Source: Pelosinus fermentans (GTDB taxonomy: Bacteria > Bacillota > Negativicutes > DSM-13327). Taken from it: a stretch of DNA of 61,158 nt. Each line of letters begins with the position of its first letter. Position 1 is the first letter of the stretch. The notes below the pieces were generated by a model. The model saw only the letters and a list, made by a program, of their open reading frames with translations, had not been told where the DNA came from and made no database searches. The stretch lies in the NCBI GenBank assembly GCA_002434245.1, contig DJJR01000076.1, positions 26,874 through 88,031 of the forward strand. The letters are read 5' to 3'. Below, piece after piece: positions 36,471-45,852 of this stretch. A program made the translations under genes and the position numbers.

Positions 36471-36665
36471 CTATCTAAACTTGCCAAAAATAGCTCGGCG
36501 ATAATCCATTACTTTACGCACCACTTCATCCATGGTTTCTTCTACAATCAGCTTTCTGCCACTCGTAAGAGTAATTACGGTATCAGGAGTTTCTTCAATT
36601 GTTTCAATCAATTCCGCATTTAGTACAAATTCCTCTTGGGATTTAAGACGCGCTACTTTTATCAT
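36471..36665 (-). CDS. flbD: Flagellar protein FlbD
   Basis: 64 residues, the short conserved protein downstream of the hook gene in Firmicutes. It contains FVLNAELIETIEETPDTVITL and VEETMDEVVRKVMDYRR. It has been linked to motor function (SwrD of Bacillus increases torque) but has no known biochemical activity. Strong AGGAGG site. A G/C hairpin separates it from flgE. Confidence 0.92.
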   Translation of the reverse strand: MIKVARLKSQEEFVLNAELIETIEETPDTVITLTSGRKLIVEETMDEVVRKVMDYRRAIFGKFR

Positions 36666-36687
36666 AAAAAAGCCTCCTATTTTATAG

Positions 36688-36711
36688 AAGGGGGGGATTT
36701 CTACCCCCCTT
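36688..36711. promoter_or_regulatory. G7/C6 hairpin between flgE and flbD
   Basis: AAGGGGGG (36688-36695) and CCCCCCTT (36704-36711) pair perfectly around an 8-base loop directly after the flgE stop. No U tract follows on the minus strand, so it is better read as a 3'-end stabiliser or partial attenuator that could let hook mRNA exceed the downstream genes. Confidence 0.5.
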
Positions 36712-36719
36712 AATTAATA

Positions 36720-38549
36720 TTAACGTTTAAGGTTCACAAGTTCTTCCAGCATATTATCATCCGTCGTAATAATTTTAGAATTGGCCTGGAATGCACGCTG
36801 CGCAACAATCATATTGGTAAATTGCTGTGCTAAATCTACATTGGACATCTCCAAGCTGCCAGGAGTAAATGTACCACGTCCCCCTGTTCCTGCCGAACCA
36901 ATTTGAGCCTCTCCTGAATTGGTGGTTTTTGTATATAAGTTACCGCCCGCAGAAAGTAAACCATCAGGATTATTAAATACAGCCAAAGCGACCCGTCCAA
37001 TGGCTTGTGTTCTACCATTGGTAAAGCTACCAATAATCTCACCAGTAGAAGAAATGGTCTTTCCATTTAAAGTACCAGCAGCATAACCATCAGTATTGCT
37101 AATTTTCGCAGTAGAATCACTGCCATTTTGGGTCATCGTCGAACCACTAGGCTGCACGGTAAAAGCACCTGCACCAGCATATGGTCCCACACTTGGATCA
37201 ATGGTTAAGGCATTAAATACAGTACTGGTATCAAAGGTTCCATCTGCGTTAAATTTGATAGTAGACGATCCTCCGCTAACATTGGCAACTACGGTTTTCC
37301 CATCTGTACCACCAATAATTGTCTTTGATGGCGTAAATGTCCAAGTATTAGCGCCTGTTTTGGTAATAGAACCAGTTAATGTATATTTATTCCCTTGGGT
37401 ATCATATAAATCATAGGAAATTGGTTGAGCCGAATCATTTTCTGCTGCGGCAGTTGCTGAAGTTACAGCTGTACTTGTAGCATCAGAAAGTGTCGTAGCT
37501 GAGGTTACAGCTGTACCTGCAACAGCAGAAAAATTTCCAGCCGCTGTAACAACATTACCTGTAGTAGTTCCATCAGCGCCTATTACAGCTGCCGATGCAG
37601 TTGCTGCTGCTGCTGCTGCAGTTGCTGCTGTTACTACAGCGGCTGCTTTAGTTTTTGCGGTTGTTGCAGCTGTTGCAGATGCATTAGCTGCAGTTAGAGC
37701 TTCAGCTGCAGTACCAGTACCAGCAACCAACGCATCCGCTGCTGTTTTAGCTGCATCTGCTGCTGTTTTAGCCGCGTTAGCTGCAGTTAGAGCATCATTA
37801 GCTGCAGTTAATGCATCATTAGCTGCGGCTTGAGCAGCTAATGCGGCCGTTAAAGGCGCCCCTGCAGATGCAGCAGCAACTGCTGCATCTGCCTCTGCCT
37901 TTAATGTATTTGCTGCTGCAACTGCATTAGTAGCTTCTGTTACTGCAGTCGTAGCGTCAGTCGCTACAACTGCAGCATCTGCTGCCACTGCTGCAGGATC
38001 TAATGCCGTGGCACTTGCATTTAAATTGCCAGCAAGGGTAATTGTAGTGGATACTTTAGCAGGCATTGTTGAACCTACTGGGATCTGCAACGCTGATATT
38101 GGCTGGGTAGTATCAACAACGCCAGAAGCATCGGCCGGCCAGCCTAATACACTGTATCCTGCACTATTAACGAAATTTCCTTGCTGATCTGTTGTAAAAT
38201 CACCACTCCGGGTATACATTTGATTCGTAGGGGTACCTACAACGAAGAATCCATCACCTGAAATCGCCAGATTTGTTGATATACCAGTTGACTGTGTGCT
38301 GCCGTCAGTAAAATTGGTACTAATACTGCCCACACCCACACCCAGACCTACCTGCATGGGATTTGTCCCTCCCTGAGTGCCTGAAGGACTGGAGGCTCCC
38401 TGAAGTGTTTGACTCAGCATATCTTGAAAGGTTACGTTAGACGCTTTAAAACCGGTTGTATTTACATTAGCAATATTATTACCAATGACATCCATATAAG
38501 TTTGATTCCCTTTTAAGCCAGAAACAGCAGCGTACAAAGAACGCATCAT
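36720..38549 (-). CDS. flgE: Flagellar hook protein FlgE with Ala-rich insertion
   Basis: 609 residues, clearly longer than the roughly 400-450 usual in Firmicutes. The N-terminal rod-type motif (AVSGLKGNQTYMDVIGNNIANVNTTGF spans about 8-34) and hook core (about 90-180) are normal. The C-terminal half resumes at about 373 with YDLYDTQGN, the start of the D2 domain, and ends with QANSKIITTDDNMLEEL. Residues about 180-372 are a low-complexity Ala/Thr/Asp/Asn stretch with almost no aromatic residues, built of repeats such as ANDALTAA and KTAADAA. It would form long helices on the hook surface or a disordered fringe. The frame is continuous through the insert. The protein polymerises into the hook, capped by FlgD and length-controlled by FliK. 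Confidence 0.95.
   Translation of the reverse strand: MMRSLYAAVSGLKGNQTYMDVIGNNIANVNTTGFKASNVTFQDMLSQTLQGASSPSGTQGGTNPMQVGLGVGVGSISTNFTDGSTQSTGISTNLAISGDGFFVVGTPTNQMYTRSGDFTTDQQGNFVNSAGYSVLGWPADASGVVDTTQPISALQIPVGSTMPAKVSTTITLAGNLNASATALDPAAVAADAAVVATDATTAVTEATNAVAAANTLKAEADAAVAAASAGAPLTAALAAQAAANDALTAANDALTAANAAKTAADAAKTAADALVAGTGTAAEALTAANASATAATTAKTKAAAVVTAATAAAAAATASAAVIGADGTTTGNVVTAAGNFSAVAGTAVTSATTLSDATSTAVTSATAAAENDSAQPISYDLYDTQGNKYTLTGSITKTGANTWTFTPSKTIIGGTDGKTVVANVSGGSSTIKFNADGTFDTSTVFNALTIDPSVGPYAGAGAFTVQPSGSTMTQNGSDSTAKISNTDGYAAGTLNGKTISSTGEIIGSFTNGRTQAIGRVALAVFNNPDGLLSAGGNLYTKTTNSGEAQIGSAGTGGRGTFTPGSLEMSNVDLAQQFTNMIVAQRAFQANSKIITTDDNMLEELVNLKR
37434..38012 (-). repeat. Imperfect Ala-rich coding repeats within flgE
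   Basis: About 580 bp coding for degenerate heptad-like units rich in GCT/GCA codons. On the plus strand runs such as GCTGCTGCTGCTGCTGCA and repeated TTAGCTGCAGTTA blocks are visible. The units vary at the third codon position, so the tract is old enough to have diverged, yet simple enough to allow slipped-strand length changes. It is bounded by ordinary FlgE coding sequence on both sides. Confidence 0.8.
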
Positions 38550-38630
38550 AATAAATCAACCTCACTTTTTTAAAATTTGTGACTGTATCAATCAGTCAAC
38601 AGTCAAAGGCTCTCCATCAGAGGTCCAGCC

Positions 38631-39032
38631 TTATACAATTACTGCACTATCAATATTCGTAAATACATTATCTTTGGTATTTGCACCATCCATAACTGTA
38701 ATCACAGTTTTATTTTTTACACTCACTACTAAAGCTAGATTACTATTACTCATAAACACCAAAGACTCATTCGAACCTTTTTGTGAAGCTTTTTCTACGG
38801 CCTCATTCAATTTAAGCAACTCCGTCTGCCCCAGTTTAATATTCCTGTTTTGCAGCCGTTGCAGAGCATGCTGAGAAAATTTTACACCTGCTAGCTCTTG
38901 GGATAAAATTTGGTCGAAAGGTGCAATATTTTGTTTCCCTTGACTATTTTTTGCATTATTGATTAACTTTCCAGCAATCGGACTTACAGGAGTCATAGAC
39001 TGTTGCAGGCGGTATATACTATTGTCAGTCAT
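38631..39032 (-). CDS. TIGR02530-type flagellar operon protein
   Basis: 133 residues. A disordered N-terminal half is followed by the conserved VKFSQHALQRLQNRNIKL helix and a beta-rich end (VVSVKNKTVITVMDG). This is the small protein encoded between flgD and flgE in many Firmicutes, named only as a flagellar operon protein. A scaffolding or hook-assembly role is inferred from position. AGGAGG ribosome site. Confidence 0.87.
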   Translation of the reverse strand: MTDNSIYRLQQSMTPVSPIAGKLINNAKNSQGKQNIAPFDQILSQELAGVKFSQHALQRLQNRNIKLGQTELLKLNEAVEKASQKGSNESLVFMSNSNLALVVSVKNKTVITVMDGANTKDNVFTNIDSAVIV

Positions 39033-39056
39033 ATCTTTTACCTCCTGTCAACTTAG

Positions 39057-39695
39057 CTATTTTGTAGTCTCAGTTACTTTACTCAAATCAACTGTTGTTG
39101 GAACAATCAATCTAGTGATTTGCTGCGATGCAAAAGTACTTGTCACTATTTTTCCATCTGAATCCTTTAACGCTGCTCCACTTGAATCCGTCTCTACTGC
39201 TGTAACCTGTATAGTTCCATTACTGTCAACCGTTGCACTCTGAATTACTCCTGAATGGGAAACCTTGCTGCTATCAGTCCAACTAACTGCGCAATTAACT
39301 AAGTCGCCTGTTGTGGTAGGAAGATAAGCTGGATATTGTACAGCATCTACTCCAACAACCAAACTAGTCACCCCAGAAGAGGTGCTTGTTCCTCCCACTA
39401 TTCCCGTAATCAAATTGCCGCTGTCATTTGAGAAATTAATCGTACTGCCGATCAGATTGCTGGCATGCATATTAGCCATAGTAGCATTTAAATTTTGCAT
39501 CTGCTCCAGACTGGAGAATTGCGCCATCTGTGCTACAAATTCTGTGTTATCCATAGGATCCAATGGATTTTGATATTGAAGCTGTGTAACAAGCAATTTC
39601 AAAAAATCATCTTTTCCTAAAGAACTATTTGAGTTTGCCGCTGTTGCACTGGTAGATGTACCAGTATTAGCTGCACTATTAATTACATTGGACAT
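39057..39695 (-). CDS. flgD: Hook capping protein FlgD
   Basis: 212 residues. The N-terminal FlgD motif [20 protein letters not shown] and [14 protein letters not shown] are intact. The rest is a Tudor/FnIII-like beta region with Ser/Thr-rich loops. The protein caps the growing hook and lets FlgE subunits polymerise. Strong AAAGGAG site. Confidence 0.95.
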   Translation of the reverse strand: MSNVINSAANTGTSTSATAANSNSSLGKDDFLKLLVTQLQYQNPLDPMDNTEFVAQMAQFSSLEQMQNLNATMANMHASNLIGSTINFSNDSGNLITGIVGGTSTSSGVTSLVVGVDAVQYPAYLPTTTGDLVNCAVSWTDSSKVSHSGVIQSATVDSNGTIQVTAVETDSSGAALKDSDGKIVTSTFASQQITRLIVPTTVDLSKVTETTK

Positions 39696-39708
39696 AATAT
39701 CATCTCCT

Positions 39709-41076
39709 TTATATACGATAATCTACGCCAGACTCTGAAGTAGATTCCACTATACTGGTAGAATCGTCTAGTGCATCAAGAAAATCTTCTTCAATCTTTT
39801 TATTTTGCACTTTCACTTCCGGTTTCTGTCGGCTTTCGTGGTGTCCATTAGAAAAGAAGTCTCCTAAACCCGCATATACGTCTACATTTTCAATTTTTAA
39901 TCCCTGATTCGATAACTCTTGCTTTAATTGCGGAAGAGACGCTTCAATAATATTACGGACTTCACTATTATTCGAATGGAAGCTCGCACTAACCACACCA
40001 CTTTCGACGGTTACCTTAAGAGTCAGTTCTCCCAAATGTTCTGGTTTTAGCTGAATAATCATTTCCGTATTCTTTTGACCAGAAATTAAGCGAGCCTGAT
40101 CAACAATTTGTGATGCAACATGGTAAGAATCCTTTACTGGTTGCTGTGCTACTTGTTTTCCATCAGAAACAGCAACTTGACCTTCATTTTTCATTGTCTG
40201 CTGATTTAAGGCACCTGCAAAAGTCTCTGTGGTATTTGTGGTTTGATTTGGCAGTAGACTCTCTACACTTAATTGTTTTTTACCACCTAATAACATAGTA
40301 CCGCTTTCACTCTCATTCTCCACTGCACTAACAACATTAGTTAATAAGGGAGATGTTGTGACCGGTTTTGCATCAACCGAATCAAGCAGCTGAGTACTAT
40401 CAAGCGTCGCACTTCCGGTTTGAGTTGGTGTTGTTTTTTTGTTATCAGCTTGTGGCATAGTATTAGTTTTTCCTGCTGCGTTACTGTTAACAAGAGCAAA
40501 AGAAGGTACAGCTTCTAATAATGCATTATTAGTTGTTGCGCTTATTTTGTTTGAAGAAGAATCACTAATCTGCGTTTGTTCTGCCAGCTGCTTATTTTGC
40601 AGTACTTCTTGTAACTGCATTGTAAATTGCTTAGCATCAGTATTGCCTGCTGCCATATTTACATCTGTTCCTTTTGTCAACAAGGCTGCCAATTGTTTTT
40701 GCGAAGTGTTCATACCAGTAGCTACATCTAATCGAATAACATTCTTTCCTATTAATTCAGTTAGTTGATTGGCATTACCCAATTGCCCTCCAACATCATC
40801 TACAGGCAGCTCTGCAATAAGGTTCTCATTATTTTGAATTGGAACAGCATTAACCTGTGCATTTAAGCCCATCATTCCTGAAATTAATTGGGCTGTAGTA
40901 GAATCCGTTTTAGTACTTACGTCTTCTTTTTCGCTTTTATTGGATTGATTGTTTAATACCTTGCCAAAATCCACTCCAGACTTATTACTAGAAGAATTAT
41001 TTTTTTTGCTCGTAGATGTTTGCGAGGACGTGTTAGGTTTAATCTCTATGGGAGTTATATTTGCCATTATAGCCAT
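39709..41076 (-). CDS. fliK: Hook-length control protein FliK
   Basis: About 455 residues. Residues 1-330 are Gln/Asn/Ser/Thr-rich, extended and poorly conserved, as expected for the ruler part. The C-terminal Flg_hook domain (about 335-420) has [20 protein letters not shown] and [18 protein letters not shown], which signals FlhB to switch. The ATG at 41076 has GGAGG eight bases upstream; the frame itself begins three codons earlier at a GTG. No clear internal repeats. Confidence 0.9.
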   Translation of the reverse strand: MAIMANITPIEIKPNTSSQTSTSKKNNSSSNKSGVDFGKVLNNQSNKSEKEDVSTKTDSTTAQLISGMMGLNAQVNAVPIQNNENLIAELPVDDVGGQLGNANQLTELIGKNVIRLDVATGMNTSQKQLAALLTKGTDVNMAAGNTDAKQFTMQLQEVLQNKQLAEQTQISDSSSNKISATTNNALLEAVPSFALVNSNAAGKTNTMPQADNKKTTPTQTGSATLDSTQLLDSVDAKPVTTSPLLTNVVSAVENESESGTMLLGGKKQLSVESLLPNQTTNTTETFAGALNQQTMKNEGQVAVSDGKQVAQQPVKDSYHVASQIVDQARLISGQKNTEMIIQLKPEHLGELTLKVTVESGVVSASFHSNNSEVRNIIEASLPQLKQELSNQGLKIENVDVYAGLGDFFSNGHHESRQKPEVKVQNKKIEEDFLDALDDSTSIVESTSESGVDYRI

Positions 41077-41115
41077 TTTTTTCACCTCCTTTCACTACTT
41101 ACTTACCTGCTAAAG

Positions 41116-41730
41116 TTAATTCAAATTCCCACCCCTAAGCATGGCTTGAGTAAGAATAGCAGCACGTTCCGGGCTAAATAACGGTAAGATTTTGGAAACT
41201 TGTTCATCTTCCATTTTATTTAAAATCGCCAATACAGAAGGATCATCTAACTGATTCAAAATAACAACGGCCTCGCCAGGTTTCATCCCACCATATAATC
41301 TTGCCAATTTAGAAATACGTTTTGCCTCTTCTTGCTGCTTTATCTTAGCCTGCTTTTGCAGTTCAGAGTCATCCACAATTGCCGGCACCGCAGGAGATAG
41401 ATTGGGGACTGCTGCTGGCGGCACCAGGTTTGCCTCAGTAGGAGTTTCCACTTGGCTTTGTTCCTCTAATTCAACAGTCTCAAAATTAGTTTTAGGCTGA
41501 GGAAAATACTGTCCAACCACTGGATATTCATTTAATTTCCATTTTTCAGTCATGCCCTTCATATCAATTAAATTTAAATAAACTCCTAGGGCAAAGCCAG
41601 CGACTGCTATGAATAAGAGTATTATGATTGCGATTAATACTTTAATGATTGTTCCTAGCTTTTTCTTAGGTTTTTCAGGCGTACTCATATTTATTTTCAC
41701 TTGCGAATCTGGCGTCACTTTTTTTGCCAT
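41116..41730 (-). CDS. MotE/YlxF-like flagellar protein with MgtE-N domain
   Basis: About 204 residues. A basic cytoplasmic start, one membrane helix (about 25-47), a Pro-rich and then coiled-coil periplasmic region (about 90-140), and a C-terminal MgtE_N/FliG-like helical domain (GGMKPGEAVVILNQLDDPSV to the end). Homologues in fla operons (YlxF in Bacillus, MotE in Rhizobia) are poorly characterised; MotE assists the periplasmic motor protein MotC. Start ATG 41730 (MAKKVTPD), preceded by AAGGTAGG. Confidence 0.8.
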   Translation of the reverse strand: MAKKVTPDSQVKINMSTPEKPKKKLGTIIKVLIAIIILLFIAVAGFALGVYLNLIDMKGMTEKWKLNEYPVVGQYFPQPKTNFETVELEEQSQVETPTEANLVPPAAVPNLSPAVPAIVDDSELQKQAKIKQQEEAKRISKLARLYGGMKPGEAVVILNQLDDPSVLAILNKMEDEQVSKILPLFSPERAAILTQAMLRGGNLN

Positions 41731-41774
41731 ATTGTTACCTACCTTTGAAGACTGTTTCACCCATGTAATTCATG

Positions 41775-42290
41775 TTATTTTACTAATGCCATTACTTTGG
41801 CTACATAATCTTTTGTTTCTGCGTAAGGAGGAATGCCATTATATTTTGTTACGGCTTGGGGTCCTGCATTATAAGCAGCTACTGCCTTCGTTATATCACC
41901 ATCAAAAGAGGTAATTAATTGCTTCAGATAGCGAACACCACCATCAATATTGTCACGTGGATCTTTACTATTACGAACACCTAATCCTTGCGCAGTTTCA
42001 GGCATTAATTGCATTACACCTACTGCACCTGCCGACGAAACTACATCCGGCGATAAATTAGACTCTACTTTGGCAACAGCCATAACCAGCTTAGAATCGA
42101 CTCCATATTTTTTAGCTGTATAATCAATAATTTTACTAATATCATCAGAAGCAAAGCTTTTCCCATGTATAGGGTCATTTGCTTGAGCTCCTGACAGCAC
42201 AGCAGAAAAATCATGCCCAATCATAGAAGAATGATTAAATCGTTGTTCAATGGTATTAATCCGTTGTAAAACTTTGCTTATACTCTCCAT
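41775..42290 (-). CDS. Flagellar lytic transglycosylase (SLT family)
   Basis: 171 residues with a C-terminal SLT domain. The catalytic Glu76 is in VAKVESNLSPD, followed by GAVGVMQLMPETAQGLGV and AVAAYNAGPQAV. It has no clear signal peptide, so it is probably exported through the flagellar apparatus or another route. It likely opens the peptidoglycan for the rod, the job of FlgJ in Proteobacteria. It lies between fliJ and the MotE-like gene. Confidence 0.9.
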   Translation of the reverse strand: MESISKVLQRINTIEQRFNHSSMIGHDFSAVLSGAQANDPIHGKSFASDDISKIIDYTAKKYGVDSKLVMAVAKVESNLSPDVVSSAGAVGVMQLMPETAQGLGVRNSKDPRDNIDGGVRYLKQLITSFDGDITKAVAAYNAGPQAVTKYNGIPPYAETKDYVAKVMALVK

Positions 42291-42299
42291 TTACTCACC

Positions 42300-42743
42300 C
42301 TACTTTTCTCTTACATAAAGCTGTAATCCTATTTCATCTAATATTTTTTGTTCTTCTTTTAATAATTCTGCTTGATAATCTTGTATTTTTTTCTCGCGAA
42401 ATTTTTCTACAACTTTATGACTTTTTACTGCTTCTTCAAGGTTTTTTAAACATTCTTGTCTATATTCATCAGCACGTTTAACAGATTCATTTTGCTGTTG
42501 AATTTCTTTTTTCATTTTATCAAAATAATGATGAAAGGACTTAAAGGTTTCAATCGATAATAAATTTTGCTGAAAGTTGCGCAGCAAATTCATATTTTCC
42601 AGTACATTTTCTTCTAACTTTGCCAATTCTTCTTTTTCGATTCGTAATTGATTCGTAGCTTGCCAAAATGAAATTTGTGCCTGTTCTTCCTGCATTTTAC
42701 GAAACTTAAGTAAGGCTTCTAATCGAAATTTAAATGACTTCAT
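42300..42743 (-). CDS. fliJ: Flagellar export chaperone FliJ
   Basis: 147 residues, almost entirely a long antiparallel coiled coil (RLEALLKFRKMQEEQAQISF at the start). FliJ inserts into the FliI ATPase ring and links it to FlhA. The sequence is weakly conserved in general; the call rests on coiled-coil pattern, length and the position after fliI. Confidence 0.88.
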   Translation of the reverse strand: MKSFKFRLEALLKFRKMQEEQAQISFWQATNQLRIEKEELAKLEENVLENMNLLRNFQQNLLSIETFKSFHHYFDKMKKEIQQQNESVKRADEYRQECLKNLEEAVKSHKVVEKFREKKIQDYQAELLKEEQKILDEIGLQLYVREK

Positions 42744-42770
42744 TTTATTTCACACCTCAAAGTCTTACAC

Positions 42771-44084
42771 TTAAGATGTTAACGACAGCAATTTTTCAAT
42801 TGTTTCATCTGCAGACATTTTTTCGTAAACATCCTGTTGCAAAAAAGCTTTAACAGAATCAATAGCAGCAATCGCATTGTCAATATTACTATTACTGCCT
42901 GTTGCGTATGCACCAATATTAATTAAATCTTCAGCTTCCCGATAGGTTGCCATAATGGAACGCATTTTTTGTGCTGCCTTATAGTGTTCATTTTCTACAA
43001 TGTCTAACATTACCCGGCTTACACTTCCCAGAACATCAATGGCTGGATAATGATTTTGTGCAGCAATACCACGGTCTAATACAATATGTCCATCTAAAAT
43101 GCTGCGTACAGCATCCGCTATGGGTTCATTCATATCATCCCCGTCTACCAGAACCGTGTAAATACCAGTAATTGAACCATTCTCACCCGTCCCAGAACGT
43201 TCTAACAGTTTAGGCAACATCGCAAAAACTGATGGAGTGTAACCACGAGTAGCAGGAGGTTCACCAACGGTTAATCCAACTTCTCGTTGCGCCATGGCAA
43301 AACGGGTAACCGAATCCATCATTAAAACAACATCTAAACCTTGATCACGAAAATATTCTGCAATAGCTGTAGCAGTCATTGCACCTTTGATACGTACTAA
43401 AGCGGGTTGATCAGATGTGGCAACAACAACGACTGAGCGCTTCAGTCCTTCCTCTCCTAGGTCTCGTTCAATGAATTCTCTAACTTCTCTTCCCCGCTCA
43501 CCAACTAAAGCAATAACATTAATATCTGCTTCCGTATTGCGAGCAATCATACCTAACAATGTACTCTTCCCAACTCCACTGCCTGCCATAATGCCAATAC
43601 GCTGCCCTCGTCCTAAGGTTATTAAACCATCAATCGCCCGCACTCCTACTGATAACTTTTTTTCAATGCGCCTGCGAGACAAAGGATGAGGCGGAGCACT
43701 ATGCAATGGATACTCTTCTTTTATCGCTAAAGGTCCTTTATCATCCATAGGATTACCTAAACCATCCAGGATACGTCCTAATAAATGATTCCCTACATTA
43801 ACTCTTAAGGATTGATGAGCTGAAAACACCTCACATCCCGGTCCTACTCCTTGCATTTCACCAATCGGCATCAGTAAAACCCTATTATGACGAAATCCAA
43901 CGACTTCAGCAGGAATTGCGCTTTCTGCATTTCGAGGAGTTATATAGCATAAGTCACCCAAGTTAACACTAGGACCTTGGGATTCAATCACCAAACCAAC
44001 AATTTGCGTCACTTTACCAGCTATTTTCATTGTCTCAGCACTATGTATGACATCTAAGTATTTCTCATTATGAAAGGATTTCAT
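42771..44084 (-). CDS. fliI: Flagellar export ATPase FliI
   Basis: A 437-residue F1-beta-like ATPase with Walker A AGSGVGKST (167-175), Walker B VVLMMDSVTR, and the conserved GEPPATRGYTPSVFAMLPKL stretch. It energises export together with the proton motive force. Its ATG overlaps the fliH stop (ATGA) and its regulator FliH is encoded just upstream. Confidence 0.97.
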   Translation of the reverse strand: MKSFHNEKYLDVIHSAETMKIAGKVTQIVGLVIESQGPSVNLGDLCYITPRNAESAIPAEVVGFRHNRVLLMPIGEMQGVGPGCEVFSAHQSLRVNVGNHLLGRILDGLGNPMDDKGPLAIKEEYPLHSAPPHPLSRRRIEKKLSVGVRAIDGLITLGRGQRIGIMAGSGVGKSTLLGMIARNTEADINVIALVGERGREVREFIERDLGEEGLKRSVVVVATSDQPALVRIKGAMTATAIAEYFRDQGLDVVLMMDSVTRFAMAQREVGLTVGEPPATRGYTPSVFAMLPKLLERSGTGENGSITGIYTVLVDGDDMNEPIADAVRSILDGHIVLDRGIAAQNHYPAIDVLGSVSRVMLDIVENEHYKAAQKMRSIMATYREAEDLINIGAYATGSNSNIDNAIAAIDSVKAFLQQDVYEKMSADETIEKLLSLTS

Positions 44085-44836
44085 GGCAACACTCCTTGCA
44101 ATGCTTTGCGAAGTGCATCAAACTGAGTATCAATTTTAGCATCAACCAGACCATAGGATGTATCAATTATACAACTGCCTGCTGTAATCGTACGATCGGC
44201 TACAATTGTCAGCGCCTGCTCACATCCCACCATGTTTTGGAATTCTTGTTTCGCTTGCAATACGATATCAAAATCATTGCTACTTACTCTAATAACAATT
44301 TGCTCCTGATCCTTGACTTTCTCCAACGCATTTTTGACAATAGGCAGCACAGTCATAGGATTCTCTTCAATTTGGCAAGCCAACACTTTACTGGCAACAG
44401 CCAGTGCAATTTCGACTATCTGTCTTTCTGCAGCTAAAATCATTTCTTTTGCTTCTTTTTCCCCAAGAGTTAACATCCGCTGCGTTCTTTCAACAGCATT
44501 ATCAATCATTGATTGCATTTCTTCTAATCCTGATTGTTTTCCTTGTTCAACTCCTTGCTGATAGCCTGTCTGATAGCCATCATCGTGAGCTTGTTGTTTT
44601 AATTGCTCAACTTGCTGATTTGCCTCATTTATGCATTGAATTGCATCTTTCTTAGCTCCATCAATAATAACCGCCGCTTCCTTTTTGGCGGAAGCTATTA
44701 TTTCATCCGCCACAGAAGTATCTATTGAAACCTCGTTCGACTCTTTAGTTGCTTCAACTTCTTCAACTATTACCATATTATTATTTATTATCAAAGGTTC
44801 CACTTGCATACAAGCAAATCGTATAATATTAGCCAA
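44081..44836 (-). CDS. fliH: Flagellar export regulator FliH
   Basis: About 251 residues. A short N-terminus (LANIIRFACMQVEP) is followed by a long helical, Glu/Gln-rich region (about 55-130) with GxxxG-like spacing (GYQTGYQQGVEQGKQSGLEE), and a C-terminal V-ATPase subunit-E-like domain. FliH dimers hold FliI inactive until docking. I take the TTG at 44836, which overlaps the fliG stop and gives the family-typical start; the longer frame to 44869 lies inside fliG. Confidence 0.92.
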   Translation of the reverse strand: MANIIRFACMQVEPLIINNNMVIVEEVEATKESNEVSIDTSVADEIIASAKKEAAVIIDGAKKDAIQCINEANQQVEQLKQQAHDDGYQTGYQQGVEQGKQSGLEEMQSMIDNAVERTQRMLTLGEKEAKEMILAAERQIVEIALAVASKVLACQIEENPMTVLPIVKNALEKVKDQEQIVIRVSSNDFDIVLQAKQEFQNMVGCEQALTIVADRTITAGSCIIDTSYGLVDAKIDTQFDALRKALQGVLP

Positions 44837-45839
44837 TGATCTCGTCCCCTTTACCACGTGCCACAACAATTTCTCCAGATTCCTCTAGACGACGGATAAC
44901 ATTAACAATTTTTTGTTGAGCTTCTTCAACATCTCTTATTCTTACTGGTCCCATATATTCAATTTCTTCACGCAACATGTCAGCAGCACGTTTCGACATA
45001 TTTTTGTAAATTTTATCAGCCACCTCATTTGAAGACGCTTTAAGTGCTAATGCCAAATCTTTACTCTCAATCTCACGCAGTACCAATTGCAAGGATCTGT
45101 CATCCAACAATACAATATCTTCAAAGACAAACATGCGGCGTTTGATTTCTTCTGCAAGTTCAGGATTTTGCACCTCTAAGTTTTCCATAATCGTTCTTTC
45201 TGTTGATCGGTCAACTCGATTGAGTATTTCTACAATGGAATCAACACCACCAGCAGACGTAAAATCTTGAGTAACCATAGCTGATAATTTACGTTCTAAA
45301 ATGCGCTCAACATCTTTTAGTACATCAGGAGATGTACGATCCATCGTTGCGATCCGTTTTGCCACATCAACCTGCCGATCCGGCGGTAAAGATGACAAAA
45401 TCGCTCCTGATTGTTCCGCTTGTAAGTATGACATGATTAAAGCAATCGTTTGCGGATGCTCATTTTGAATAAAATTCAGCAATTGTCCCGGATCTGTTTT
45501 CCGTGCGAAATCAAAAGGCCTAATTTGCAAACTTGAAGTTAACCTATTAATAATAGATACTGCTTTTTCTGCACCAAGCGCCTTTTCTAAGATTTCACGA
45601 GCGTAATCCAAGCCACCAGAAGAAATATAATTATTCGCCACTAACATTTGATGAAATTCAGCTAACACTTTTTCTTTTTGTTCCTGTGTTACTTTTCGCT
45701 GATTAGCAATTTCTAGAGTAAGCTTCTCCATTTCATCCTCTTTAAGATGCTTAAAAACCTGAGAAGAAACCTCGGGACCAAGGGCTATCAATAAGATAGC
45801 CGCTTTTTGCTTATTACTTAATTCATTTGATTGGTACAT
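44829..45839 (-). CDS. fliG: Flagellar motor switch protein FliG
   Basis: 336 residues comprising the three FliG armadillo-like parts: KQKAAILLIALGPEVSSQVF (FliF-binding), the middle EHPQTIALIMSYL and the C-terminal torque helix region DDRSLQLVLREIESKDLALALK. It transmits stator force to the C-ring. Plain ATG start 13 bp after fliF. Confidence 0.97.
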   Translation of the reverse strand: MYQSNELSNKQKAAILLIALGPEVSSQVFKHLKEDEMEKLTLEIANQRKVTQEQKEKVLAEFHQMLVANNYISSGGLDYAREILEKALGAEKAVSIINRLTSSLQIRPFDFARKTDPGQLLNFIQNEHPQTIALIMSYLQAEQSGAILSSLPPDRQVDVAKRIATMDRTSPDVLKDVERILERKLSAMVTQDFTSAGGVDSIVEILNRVDRSTERTIMENLEVQNPELAEEIKRRMFVFEDIVLLDDRSLQLVLREIESKDLALALKASSNEVADKIYKNMSKRAADMLREEIEYMGPVRIRDVEEAQQKIVNVIRRLEESGEIVVARGKGDEIIG

Positions 45840-45852
45840 ACTTACCCCCGCT

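Noticed and set aside
37096..37416. 106-codon plus-strand open frame inside flgE
   Set aside because: It is antisense to the D2 region of FlgE, has no ribosome site and arises from the codon bias of the minus-strand gene.
37434..38012. Ala-rich flgE tract as a CRISPR array or tandem DNA repeat element
   Set aside because: Units are degenerate, have no spacer-repeat structure, and keep the reading frame; it is a protein-level repeat.
36720..38549. flgE insert as a frameshift or fusion of two genes
   Set aside because: Core FlgE sequence is continuous on both sides, the frame is open throughout and no start or ribosome site occurs inside.
42971..43171. Plus-strand open frame opposite fliI, as with many others opposite fliH, cheA and topA
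   Set aside because: These are antisense shadows of well-conserved genes; their translations show no domain and lack ribosome sites.
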